The notes under the pieces: model-generated
Database searches by the model: none
What the model saw: the letters and a program-made list of their open reading frames with translations, nothing else
Told to the model about the DNA's origin: nothing
Translations under genes and position numbers: made by a program
DNA from: Arthrobacter sp. DNA4
Lineage (GTDB): Bacteria > Actinomycetota > Actinomycetes > Actinomycetales > Micrococcaceae
Assembly (NCBI RefSeq): GCF_024362385.1
Contig: NZ_CP101466.1
Location: forward strand, 1,116,001-1,180,000
Direction: 5' to 3'
Length of the DNA: 64,000 nt
Shown: positions 44,050 through 51,977 of the stretch, one piece after another
How the letters are laid out: each line of letters opens with the position of its first letter
Numbering within the stretch: position 1 is the first letter of the stretch

Positions 44050-44670
44050 CGAAATCTGGCCGCGGTTGCGGTGGCCGAATCGACTGACAAGTTGAACCGT
44101 TACCCGGAGCGGCCACCGTCGAACTCTACCAATGGATCGCTAGGCGCCCGGGCGTAAAGGGGAGGAGATCACAGCGGGTCGGCAAAGCGGTGCCTTCCCA
44201 CAGATCATCACGGACTGTTCACTGCTAGGGATGAAGTGGTGATCCCGTGGCGCTCCTTCCAGGCCTACCCGTCTTGATGGAACTGTCAGTACTCCGGCCG
44301 GTCCGACTACCGATAGACGATGTTGAGTCATGACCTCGATGCCATGGCAGCGGGCATGATCTCCGCACCAAGCTCATCCTGTTATGTACGCCCAACAGCC
44401 CCGCGTGACGATCAGCAGCGAATATATCCTGGCCCTCCTTGTACCCTCTACGCCCGGACAATCTAGTGGTCATTAGTGAGGCAAACGTGGGGATTGCCGA
44501 GGCGGGCAGCGGTCACAATGCGCGGACGCTCTACCGCCGGTAGACGAACGACTGGATCCTGCGAGATATCTCCCAGGCCTCCACACTCGTCGGCTTGCGC
44601 GTGGGACACTCTGTGGTGGTTAAGGCTATCGCCGAAGCACTGCGCCGTAGCGCCCTATTTCTTCGCCTAG
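44050..44670 (+). pseudogene. Decayed copy of the HisC-like aminotransferase gene
   Basis: DNA here follows codons about 50-260 of the intact gene at 9588-10697, with many substitutions, small deletions and stops. Examples are aaccgttacccgga (44095 on), gaagtggtgatcccgtggcg and cgctctaccgccgg, each next to its counterpart in the right order. The first 45 or so codons and the promoter are missing; on the right it ends close to an IS481 fragment. It cannot make a functional enzyme. With Lrp copy 2 at 22906-23409 it appears to be the other half of a duplicated Lrp-aminotransferase locus. Confidence 0.82.
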
Positions 44671-44721
44671 GTGTATTGACCACGGACGTTAGGAACATGC
44701 GGCGTGGTTAGGTGACAAAAA

Positions 44722-44778
44722 GAAGACCTCCAAGTGGAGTGGGGCTTGTCTAAGAGTCCGATCCACAAGGAGGTCTTC
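44722..44778. repeat. Imperfect inverted repeat before the IS481 transposase start
   Basis: GAAGACCTCCAAGTGG (44722-44737) and CCACAAGGAGGTCTTC (44763-44778) match as inverted arms at 14 of 16 positions. The right arm contains the Shine-Dalgarno (AAGGAGG) of the transposase start, so the hairpin could sequester it. Confidence 0.6.
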
Positions 44779-44779
44779 A

Positions 44780-45100
44780 ATGTCCCATGCTAACGCGCTT
44801 CTGACGCCGAAGGGGCGACTTCGGCTGGCCCGGTGCGTGGTCGAGGACGGGTGGTCCCTTCGCAGGGCGGCTAAATGATTCCAGGTGTCTGTCACGACAG
44901 CTGCGCGGTGGGCGTGGACCGGTCGTTCATCCCGGCCTCACCAAGAGCCCGGTAACGGGCCGTCACCAACCTCGGGTCAATACACCTATGCGGCATCGCC
45001 CCGGACGCGCCTATCGCGTCGCTGGGGACTTCAAAAGGTAGACGGCGACCAATCTCGCCCCCTCGATGACTTGCACGCCTGTTGCGAGGTTTTGAGTTGA
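44780..45100 (+). pseudogene. Truncated IS481 family transposase
   Basis: From ATG 44780 the frame reads MSHANALLTPKGRLRLARCV, EDGWSLRRAAK, stop, then FQVSVTTAARWA in the same frame, the helix-turn-helix start of IS481 transposases with a nonsense codon in place of the usual Arg. After TGRSSRPHQEP the similarity fades; the DDE catalytic core is absent. It is therefore a dead remnant of roughly 300 bp or less. It marks the border between the decayed aminotransferase gene and the HEPN/DUF262 pair. Confidence 0.8.
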
Positions 45101-45106
45101 ACTTTA

Positions 45107-45643
45107 TTAGTCGTCAGCTCTTCGTGCGAGGTTCACGGAAACGCCACTGGGCGTGAGCAGATCGCTAGTCAGCCACTGATAGATCTCCCCGCACAGTCGG
45201 CGGTAGCGCTCTGGGTCAAGCTTCTGCCCGCCCGTGACGTCTCCGTGAGCAATCGGATTCCTTACAGAGTAGAGGTCGTTCAAACTGTCGCGCCTCGGCC
45301 TAGTCAAGAACTCATCAAATCGGGCGGCATGATCTTCTCCGAAGCGGCCTAAAAGCTTTGCGAAGGAGTCCGCGTTGAGGTTGGGAGCATGGGAGAAGAA
45401 TGACTTGGCGAACGCCCGGCTTGGGCCTCCGCCCGTTGAATCGAGGTAAAGGTGTACGCTCACATAAACGAGTTGTTCCAAAAAGCCGGCGCATCGTAGG
45501 CATAAATAACGGCGAAGATCCTCTTGCAGCCGCATCTGGTCAACCGGTATGAAAGTGATTGCCTTATGGTAGCGCTCGAACTCTGATTCTAGACGAGTCC
45601 AGAGGGAGTATGCTGCGGGGTGGGCGATAGTAGTCTCGGACAT
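45107..45643 (-). CDS. HEPN domain protein (RiboL-PSP/MAE-type)
   Basis: The 178-aa all-helical protein carries the HEPN ribonuclease motif R-x4-H as RNPIAHG (Arg128, His133) in YSVRNPIAHGD. The N-terminal helices (LWTRLESEFERYHKAI; LRRYLCLRCAGFLEQLVYVSV) resemble the HEPN group that accompanies DUF262 or toxin-antitoxin genes. HEPN proteins typically cleave RNA. It lies 2 bp after the DUF262 gene in one operon, so it is probably controlled by it. The region is lower in GC than the flanking metabolic genes. Confidence 0.83.
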   Translation of the reverse strand: MSETTIAHPAAYSLWTRLESEFERYHKAITFIPVDQMRLQEDLRRYLCLRCAGFLEQLVYVSVHLYLDSTGGGPSRAFAKSFFSHAPNLNADSFAKLLGRFGEDHAARFDEFLTRPRRDSLNDLYSVRNPIAHGDVTGGQKLDPERYRRLCGEIYQWLTSDLLTPSGVSVNLARRADD

Positions 45644-45645
45644 TT

Positions 45646-46809
45646 CTATCCCAATAACACCGAGTAGGCTGTCCTTAGCCTCCCGTACACACTGTCACGG
45701 TGAGACGTACTGCGCGAGACCCAGTCAGTGTAGTGTTCGTCGGCCCGCAGCGTTACGATCGCCTCCCTGACGATGTCAGCGCTCAGCTGCAGTCCACTCT
45801 CATGTGCAAAGATCAAGGTACCCAAAACGGCGTCCACATGCGCCGCATTTACCCTGCCCGCGTATTTCAAACCATCACGTCCATTAGCTTCCACTAACAA
45901 AGCACAACTGGCGCTGAAGGCCGCTGCTAATGAGACGGTATCGACATCCTTCATAGATCCCCGCCGCTCAAGAAAATCATTTAGAAATTGCGCCATTGGT
46001 GGCTTGTATGCTGTGCGGCGTAATTCTTCGTCATCCCAGGAACCGGCGATCTTTCTAATCACCTCGGCCATTGCCAGAGCCCTCAAAACTAGCTCATGGT
46101 CTTTAAGCTTCTTATGCGCGGCTCCAAAAAGGTAGCGCCACGATTTATCGTGGTTGAGTTCCCGTATGAAGTCCACCAAGGGGCCTCTGTATAGGGCTAC
46201 GCGGATTTCTTGTGCGGTTAGTGACACGCCACCGCTATTCAGTCGGCCGAACAGACGGTACACAGCATCGCGACCCTCCTCTCCAGCTGGTTCTATCACC
46301 ACAGCCTGGATAAAAGTGTTGTTTAGCCGACGTTTGCTCTCACTCGAAAGTGTTTCAAACGTCGCACCTTGAAAGTCTTCAGCAACATCTCGAAGTGCAA
46401 ATTCACGACCATCAGGGAGATTGCCGCTGTAGAAACTCTGCAAGGTAGTGAGGCGTTGCTGCCCATCCAATACAAGGTATCGACCGTCAGGTTCCACCAC
46501 TAAGAATATGCTTGGAACAGGCCATCCTAGAAGCAGCGACTCGATGAATTTCTCCATACGAGGTAAAGTCCACACGCGCTGGCGCTGAAATCCCTCAATC
46601 GTTAGGTCACCAGATTCATCAGGATCAAACCGAGGTATCAATATATCGTGATCATTCAGCCGCCTAACAAGCCCGGCAACGTCAAAGTCTGCGCCGAAAT
46701 AAGGGAGACTTGATGGAGGTGTTTCATACAGGCCTGCGTCGTCAGCTTCAGTTTCGTCATCGACGATAACGTCAGCTTCGTCTTTGTAGGAAAAATCGGT
46801 ATCGGTCAT
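45646..46809 (-). CDS. DUF262-only protein paired with HEPN
   Basis: The 387-aa protein has an acidic N-terminal tail (residues 1-30, many D and E) and then DUF262 with GFQRQRVW at 73-80, WPVPSIFL and DGQQRLTT at 115-122, followed by the conserved LFGRLNSGGVSLTAQEIR. There is no DUF1524. This short form of the ParB-like DUF262 family pairs with HEPN proteins in putative toxin-antitoxin or abortive-infection modules. It is translated first, with the HEPN gene directly after it. It is the third DUF262 gene of the island and clearly different from the pair at 23705-27747. Confidence 0.86.
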   Translation of the reverse strand: MTDTDFSYKDEADVIVDDETEADDAGLYETPPSSLPYFGADFDVAGLVRRLNDHDILIPRFDPDESGDLTIEGFQRQRVWTLPRMEKFIESLLLGWPVPSIFLVVEPDGRYLVLDGQQRLTTLQSFYSGNLPDGREFALRDVAEDFQGATFETLSSESKRRLNNTFIQAVVIEPAGEEGRDAVYRLFGRLNSGGVSLTAQEIRVALYRGPLVDFIRELNHDKSWRYLFGAAHKKLKDHELVLRALAMAEVIRKIAGSWDDEELRRTAYKPPMAQFLNDFLERRGSMKDVDTVSLAAAFSASCALLVEANGRDGLKYAGRVNAAHVDAVLGTLIFAHESGLQLSADIVREAIVTLRADEHYTDWVSRSTSHRDSVYGRLRTAYSVLLG

Positions 46810-46897
46810 ATCGTCCTGCTGGCTCTTAAAGGGGCGGTAGGTTCAAACATTCGGCGGTGACGAGTGGGGTGTCGTTATACAAGTTACAGCACTCGAG

Positions 46898-48475
46898 CTA
46901 GGCAGAACTGCGGCATTCGCTCATAATGCAAGTGGGTGCAGTTGCGTGGACTGATATGGCCATGTGAGGCTGTGTTCCCACCGGGGCCTGACAATACGAG
47001 GATTCGCACCCGTGGAGCTTCTTCCTGAGGCGCACTTCTATCACTTCACGATCTACAGGTGACAGCAACCGGGCGCGGCCGTACATCATGTCGACCCTAT
47101 CTCTGATCCTGTAGCCCAGGTCTAGCCAGTGAAGCATCTTAGCAGCCTGCGCTTTGGCTATATCTAGGAGCTCTGGAAGTATCTGCTCGAGCTTTTTCCC
47201 GGCGCGGATTTCCTGGCGCACTGGCTCAACTTCAATGCTTACACCGAGCGCTCCGCCGCGACGCCGGAGTGCCTGGTACCGCGCATCCGGTTGCCCCACC
47301 AACCGACCCAGCGCTTCCAGGGACTCAAAATCTATAGCGCCCATATCCGTGGACAGCCACCGCACCAGAAGCCTGGCATCTGCGCTGCCCCGCGCGGCCG
47401 CGCCAACGGCCCGGTTCAGCTGGTCCCGCAGCAACTGCACGGCCAGGACGCCGGACCGGCTGAGCAGGGGAGCGGTGTAGGCTTCGAGGGCCTCAACCAC
47501 GAGGCCCTCCCGCAGCAGCCGCAGCACCCGCCCCGAATCCGAGCATCCGGCCAAACCTGCAGCGAGCCGGTACGGGTTCGACTCCACGGCATCGCCCAGC
47601 ATCGACCGGACCCGGAACATCTCCGTCCGGATTGCCTGCGGCGTGCCCGCGTCGCCGTGCAGCTCATAGGCCAGCTCGTCAGCACTCCAGCCCAGCGACC
47701 GGGAATCCAGCAGCGCCAAGATCTCCGCCCGGCGCAGCGTCAGCGGCACCCGGCTCCCGTCGGCAAACACCGCCGCGGGCCGGTCCCCAAGCAGCTCCAA
47801 CGCTGAAGCCGGAACACCAGGCCGGCGCACACCCTGCCGGGACGCACGCCCCGTAGAAGACGCACCCAAGGAGGCGCCGCCGTCGGACGTTCCCAGCAGC
47901 GACTCCGCCACCCGGACCGCACACCGCACCATCCGCAACGTGTCCGCGCTGATGCTGTTCAGCGGTCCGGAGACGTCCAGCACGCCCAGCAAAGCACCCG
48001 TCAAAGGGTCCGTGATGGGCGCCGCCGTGCAGGCCCAGTCGTGGTGGGTGCGGACCAGGTGCTCGGCGGAGAACAGCTGCACCGGCCCGCCGGTGACCAG
48101 CGCCTCGCTGATGGCGTTGGTGCCGATGCCCGCCTCGGACCAGTCGGCCCCCTCGGAGAACTCCAGCCGGTCCGCCCGGCGCAGCGCCTCCCGGCTGCCC
48201 ACCCGCCACAGGATCTCCCCGGTGGCGTCGGTGAGCACCAGCAGGTGCCGGCCGGAACTGGAGTCGTCCGCCAGCAGGTCCTGCAGCGTCGGCATCACCC
48301 GCTGCAGCCGGTGCTCCCGCCGCAGCTGCGCCACCTCGGCCGGATCGTGCAGGTGCCGGGGGCTGTGCTGGTCCGGGCTGATGCCCAGCGCCATGGACCG
48401 CCGCCACGACTCCGCCAGCGGCACGGGGATCTGCGGGGGCTGGCTTCGCACGGGTAGGCATGGTGTTAGTAACAC
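46898..48475 (-). CDS. GAF-domain transcriptional regulator (AcoR-like) with unusual C-terminus
   Basis: The 525-aa protein has an N-terminal AcoR-type segment (LAESWRRSMALGIS), a GAF sensor domain (about 75-200; EGADWSEAGIGTNAISEAL, then VLDVSGPLNSIS) and a winged-helix part (RRAEILALLDSRSLGWSADELAYEL). AcoR-like regulators control acetoin, butanediol or alcohol catabolism. From about residue 400 to the end the DNA drops in GC and the sequence (EIRAGKKLEQILPELLDIAK, then DREVIEVRLRKKLHG) does not look like the rest. A fusion to foreign DNA at the island border is possible. The GTG start 48475 overlaps the palindrome at 48462-48476, and GTG 48451 is an alternative. Confidence 0.75.
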   Translation of the reverse strand: MLLTPCLPVRSQPPQIPVPLAESWRRSMALGISPDQHSPRHLHDPAEVAQLRREHRLQRVMPTLQDLLADDSSSGRHLLVLTDATGEILWRVGSREALRRADRLEFSEGADWSEAGIGTNAISEALVTGGPVQLFSAEHLVRTHHDWACTAAPITDPLTGALLGVLDVSGPLNSISADTLRMVRCAVRVAESLLGTSDGGASLGASSTGRASRQGVRRPGVPASALELLGDRPAAVFADGSRVPLTLRRAEILALLDSRSLGWSADELAYELHGDAGTPQAIRTEMFRVRSMLGDAVESNPYRLAAGLAGCSDSGRVLRLLREGLVVEALEAYTAPLLSRSGVLAVQLLRDQLNRAVGAAARGSADARLLVRWLSTDMGAIDFESLEALGRLVGQPDARYQALRRRGGALGVSIEVEPVRQEIRAGKKLEQILPELLDIAKAQAAKMLHWLDLGYRIRDRVDMMYGRARLLSPVDREVIEVRLRKKLHGCESSYCQAPVGTQPHMAISVHATAPTCIMSECRSSA

Positions 48476-48476
48476 C
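48462..48476. promoter_or_regulatory. Perfect 15-bp palindrome at the GAF regulator start
   Basis: GGTGTTAGTAACACC is a perfect inverted repeat around a central base, located at the start of the GAF regulator gene and about 100 bp from the start of the divergent membrane-protein gene. It is a likely operator for one or both, perhaps for autoregulation. Confidence 0.5.
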
Positions 48477-48574
48477 TCTTCTTCGGGGTAACATTCCGCA
48501 GGGTTGTTTCGAGATTATGCCGAACTGGCCAGCTGGATTTGCGATGTGCAAAGTGACTATTGGGGGAAAGTATC

Positions 48575-49327
48575 GTGTTTAAGTTCTTGAGGAGAAAAGG
48601 AATTGTCCTCGTTTCCACTGACGACCAAGGGCAGTCGAGTTGGCAGATTGATGGTCGACGACATGATTTCATCGGGCAACGAAGCGATCTACAAGCCGCA
48701 GTCTCCGCCTCTGCCGCTCACCATGCGAAAAGGCGGAAAGTGTTGGTGTACGAAGAAGTTCCCGTGTCTAAGATTCGGCCTTTTTACGATGAGCTGGTGC
48801 CGATAATTCTTGCCATACTAATAGCAGGCTCGGCATTCCTTTTTGTTGGGATAACCCGTCAACCTGAGATCACCGCCCTAAGTCTCACGGCTCTTCTTAA
48901 CGGTATAGCTTTCACTTTGGCTATAGGGCACGCCGGATGGGTCCTTGCTCGCGCCTGCGGGCGAGGCAGGCGGTTCCACCCGATGTCAAGGACTGTATGG
49001 AAACAGCACTGGAAACTCCTCGCGTGCATTGCAGCATGCACTTTGCTGGGTCTGGGGTTTGCGTTCTGCCTGCCGGACCAGTCTCGGTTGGAGTGGGCCG
49101 TCAAGGCCTATGAGTGGTTTACGAATCCGTGGGGCGCAGTCGGCAACATGTTGGGGTTCGGGTGGCTGAGCATTTTTTTCCTAGTCTGGGAACTTCTGCG
49201 TGGCTTCACAGCCTCATCAATGCTCGTGGCGCTTAACGGTGCAGGGCAGCAGCAGTACCGTTTGGATCATCCCGTTCTGGGATGGCTGTACGGCTTGTGG
49301 CAATGGCGGGTAGACCTGGCTCACTAA
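48575..49327 (+). CDS. Uncharacterised membrane protein
   Basis: The protein is 250 aa from GTG 48575, chosen because GGGGGAAAG lies directly upstream; TTG 48560 is in frame. The N-terminal 75 residues are soluble and basic (FKFLRRKGIVLVSTDD). Four hydrophobic segments follow: LVPIILAILIAGSAFLFVG, TALLNGIAFTLAIGHAGWV, LLACIAACTLLGLGFAF and WLSIFFLVWELLRGF. No family is recognised and no catalytic motif is visible. It lies between the GAF regulator (divergent) and a broken dehydrogenase gene; GC content is lower than theirs, consistent with insertion. Confidence 0.65.
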   Translation: MFKFLRRKGIVLVSTDDQGQSSWQIDGRRHDFIGQRSDLQAAVSASAAHHAKRRKVLVYEEVPVSKIRPFYDELVPIILAILIAGSAFLFVGITRQPEITALSLTALLNGIAFTLAIGHAGWVLARACGRGRRFHPMSRTVWKQHWKLLACIAACTLLGLGFAFCLPDQSRLEWAVKAYEWFTNPWGAVGNMLGFGWLSIFFLVWELLRGFTASSMLVALNGAGQQQYRLDHPVLGWLYGLWQWRVDLAH

Positions 49328-49367
49328 AGCAACCAGCCTACTTACGGCCATCGCGTTGTTGTGATGC

Positions 49368-50060
49368 AGGTGCGCAGGCCGGCGGCGGGGGAGGGCTGAG
49401 CGAGAAGATCGTGGTGGACGCGCGGTGGGTGCATCCCATCGGCAACATCCCGCTGGACGAGGCCGCACTCATCGAGCCGCTGTCCGTGGCGCACCACGCG
49501 GTGGCGCGCAGCGGCGTGAAGGCGACACCGCGCTGGTGGGCGGGTCCGGGCCGATCGGCCTGCTCACGGCGGCGGTCCTCAAAGGCATGGGCGTGACCAC
49601 GATCATCAGTGAGCTCACCCAGGCCCGCAAGGAGAAGGCCACTTCCAGCGGCGTGGCGGACCACGTCCTTGACCCGAGCAAGGAGGACGTCCCGGCGCGG
49701 GTGCGCGAGCTCACCGGGGGCACCGGGGCGGACGTCGCCTTCGAATGCGCGGGGGTGAACGCCGTCCTGGACACGATGCTCGACGCCGTCCGGCCCGGGG
49801 CTGTTGTGGTCAACGTGTCCATCTGGGGCGCGCCCGCCACCGTGGACATGCAGAAGATCGTGCTCAAGGAGATCGACCTGCGTGGCACCATCGCTTACGT
49901 CCGCGACCACCCCGCCGTGATCAAGATGGTGCAGGAGGGCAAGGTGGACCTCAAGCCGTTCATCACGGGCAGGATCGCGCTGGAGGACCTGGTGGAGCAG
50001 GGCTTCGACACCCTCATCAACCACAAGGACACCGCGGTGAAGGTGCTGGTGCACCCATAG
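49368..50060 (+). pseudogene. Broken zinc-type butanediol/alcohol dehydrogenase gene
   Basis: The first frame gives GLSEKIVVDARWVHPIG and ALIEPLSVAHHAVARSGVKA. The second frame continues with DTALVGGSGPIGLLTAAVLK, the NAD-binding GxGxxG motif, and runs to the end (FDTLINHKDTAVKVLVHP). Together these are the C-terminal two thirds of a medium-chain dehydrogenase close to 2,3-butanediol dehydrogenase. The N-terminal zinc-binding part is missing and a small deletion near 49525 shifts the frame. It lies near the AcoR-like regulator, which would fit an acetoin/butanediol locus that has been damaged. Confidence 0.82.
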
Positions 50061-50093
50061 CAGCTCAAGGGCGTGCGGCCGGGCTCGAAGGCA

Positions 50094-50127
50094 GGACGAC
50101 GGCGGGAGGCAAGTTCCGTCGTCGTCC
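50094..50127. terminator. Hairpin with conserved loop, copy 1
   Basis: GGACGACGGCGG (50094-50105) pairs with CCGTCGTCGTCC (50116-50127) including one G-U pair; the loop is GAGGCAAGTT. The same loop and stem core recur at 59315-59340. It lies between convergent genes, as a bidirectional terminator would. Confidence 0.7.
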
Positions 50128-50159
50128 TTCCGCCACTAGGTGGATGGAAACGGCCGCCT

Positions 50160-51227
50160 CTATTTACGCGGGGTCGCCCGGCGGGCGCTGCTGCGAACCA
50201 CAAGGGTGGGTGCGATGGGGGTGCGGTCCACGTCCCGTCCTTCCATTGCACCAAGAAGCACTTCCATGCTCATGAGCGCCAACGCGGTGAAATCCTGCCG
50301 CACAGTGGTCAGGGGAGGCAGGAAGTAGTCTGAGCCTTCAATGTCGTCGAAACCGACCACGCTCACATCCTCCGGCACCCGGATCCCATGTTCGGCGAAG
50401 GCGCGTATCAGGCCTAGAGCGGTGTGGTCGCTGGCGGCGAAGATCGCTTGGGGTACCTTTTGGTCCTTGACGAGCTGGAGTGCAGTCTCGTAAGCCCACC
50501 CGGGGCTCCAATCGCCTTCGAGGCACAGCCCTGGTGTCAGCCCGGCGTCGCGCAGCGTGGCCTCCCACCCGCGTTTGCGTACCCGGCCGTCGAACCAGTC
50601 CATGGAGCCGGCGAAGTGGGCGATGTTGGTGTGGCCCAGGTCTATTAGGTGCTGGGTGGCCAGCCGTGCGCCCAGTTCCTGGTTCTCCGAATAGGTGAAG
50701 ACGTTTGGGGTAGATGATGCTCCCGCCGCAATCATCTCCACGGGGATGCGGCAGGAAGCGTTCCATACGGCTGCTGCCATGTCCACCACCGGGGCAATGA
50801 CGATGATTCCCCCCACGCCGGTATCGTCCAGGGTGTCAAGGGCGGCTTGGACCGACTCCCCGTAGGGCTGTTCGACGCTAATGACGGTAGTGGCGTACCC
50901 CTTCTTGCGCGCAATGTTCTCGAGGGCCATGAGCGTCCCCACCGGGCCGAACCGCGGGGAGCCGTCCGACAGTATGCCGATGGAAGTGGACCGGCTGGTG
51001 ACCAGCGCCGTGGCTGCCCGGTTCCTGCGGTAGCCGATGTCCTTGATCACCTGAAGAACCCGCTGCCGCGTTGCCGCACTCACGTCCGGTGCCTCATTGA
51101 GTACCCTCGAGACCGTGCCAAAGGAGACGCCTGCGATGCTGGCCACATCGTTGATGGTGGGCTTCCGGCGCAGTGGTGCATCCGGCAGCCCCTCGGTCGC
51201 CTCGCGGGGAACAGCTCTGCCTGCCAC
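50160..51227 (-). CDS. LacI family transcriptional regulator
   Basis: The 355-aa protein has an N-terminal HTH and hinge (about 22-75; TINDVASIAGVSFGTVSRVLNE) and a periplasmic-binding-protein-like effector domain (SIGILSDGSPRFGPV; FAASDHTALGLIRAFAEHG; VSVVGFDDIEGSDYFLPPLTTVRQ). The GTG start 51227 follows AGGAGAGA. It is divergent from the sugar operon whose promoter carries three palindromes of the CGTAAACGTTTACG type, and is almost certainly their repressor. The ligand is probably the imported sugar, a polyol, or a metabolite of it. Confidence 0.92.
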   Translation of the reverse strand: MAGRAVPREATEGLPDAPLRRKPTINDVASIAGVSFGTVSRVLNEAPDVSAATRQRVLQVIKDIGYRRNRAATALVTSRSTSIGILSDGSPRFGPVGTLMALENIARKKGYATTVISVEQPYGESVQAALDTLDDTGVGGIIVIAPVVDMAAAVWNASCRIPVEMIAAGASSTPNVFTYSENQELGARLATQHLIDLGHTNIAHFAGSMDWFDGRVRKRGWEATLRDAGLTPGLCLEGDWSPGWAYETALQLVKDQKVPQAIFAASDHTALGLIRAFAEHGIRVPEDVSVVGFDDIEGSDYFLPPLTTVRQDFTALALMSMEVLLGAMEGRDVDRTPIAPTLVVRSSARRATPRK

Positions 51228-51345
51228 ACTCTCTCCTGTCTTGCACAGCGCAAACGGAACCCACTTGATCCCGTTTGGTTCCGTGCGTTTTGATCTTACG
51301 TCTGCCGGGATTTCCCCGTCTCCAAAAGCGCTCCCAATGTGATGC

Positions 51346-51375
51346 TTGACACTCTTCTCCGTAAACGTTTACGAT
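51346..51375 (+). promoter_or_regulatory. Sigma-A type promoter of the sugar operon
   Basis: TTGACA (51346-51351) and TACGAT (51370-51375) are separated by 18 bp. The first operator palindrome overlaps the -10 element, so a bound repressor would block it. The first gene starts about 70 bp further on. Confidence 0.7.
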
Positions 51376-51416
51376 GATGTCCGTAAACGTTTACGCTCTG
51401 CTCGTAATCGTTTACG
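51360..51416 (+). promoter_or_regulatory. Three LacI-type operators in tandem
   Basis: CGTAAACGTTTACG occurs at 51360-51373 and 51382-51395, and the variant CGTAATCGTTTACG at 51403-51416. Centre spacings are 22 and 21 bp, two helical turns, so three repressor dimers can sit on one face. The central CG and AT-rich arms are typical of LacI/GalR operators. Confidence 0.85.
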
Positions 51417-51447
51417 GACAAGATATTTCGATGAAGAAAGGCGCCGG

Positions 51448-51930
51448 ATGACCAGCCGTATCGTGGACGAACTCGCGCTCGAGCCGAACTCCGGGCCCCG
51501 GGACATCGACCAGAACCAGTGGGCAAATCTCGAAGCGTTCCTGAGGGACACCCCGGCCGGCGATCTGGCACTCGCAGTCCGCACCTTTGTCCCTGCCGGC
51601 TCCTCGGCGGTCATCGGAATCTTTGATGAAAATCGTCTCTGGGCAAGCCTGGCGGTCTCCGTCGACAACTCGGGCAAACCCTCGTCAGTCTCCACCCTTC
51701 GAGGCCCGGCCGCGGAAGCGGGCGGCGACATGGCGAAGGCGGCCAGCGAGGCAGTGAAGTGGGTTCAGGCCCACCACGGTCCGTGTTCCTTGGGCTTCTT
51801 CGTCGACAGAGTACATGCAGAGGCGCTGCTGAGAGCTTCAGACAAGGCCTCTGCCATCCGCACAGCGTCGGCCTCCGGCGGGCTCGTCCTGTCCCCGGTC
51901 CCGCCGGCCCTGGCCATTGCCCTCGCCTGA
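51448..51930 (+). CDS. Conserved-looking protein of unknown function at the head of the sugar operon
   Basis: The protein is 160 aa from ATG 51448, with AAAGG upstream; a longer frame would begin within the promoter. It contains an alpha/beta domain with AVRTFVPAGSSAVIGIFDENRLWASLAVSVDNSG and HHGPCSLGFFVDRVHAEALLRASDK. There is no signal peptide or membrane segment, so it is cytoplasmic. No family is recognised. Its position as first gene under the LacI-controlled promoter, 47 bp before the binding-protein gene, suggests a role in sensing or in the first steps of the pathway. Confidence 0.65.
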   Translation: MTSRIVDELALEPNSGPRDIDQNQWANLEAFLRDTPAGDLALAVRTFVPAGSSAVIGIFDENRLWASLAVSVDNSGKPSSVSTLRGPAAEAGGDMAKAASEAVKWVQAHHGPCSLGFFVDRVHAEALLRASDKASAIRTASASGGLVLSPVPPALAIALA

Positions 51931-51977
51931 ATCCCAGGCATCCACCCCCACCCACCCACCCCAAGCACTGGAGAACA

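Noticed and set aside
49425..50060. Complete alcohol dehydrogenase gene starting at 49425
   Set aside because: Its first 30 residues are out of frame relative to the family; the proper sequence lies in another frame upstream, so the gene is frameshifted and truncated.
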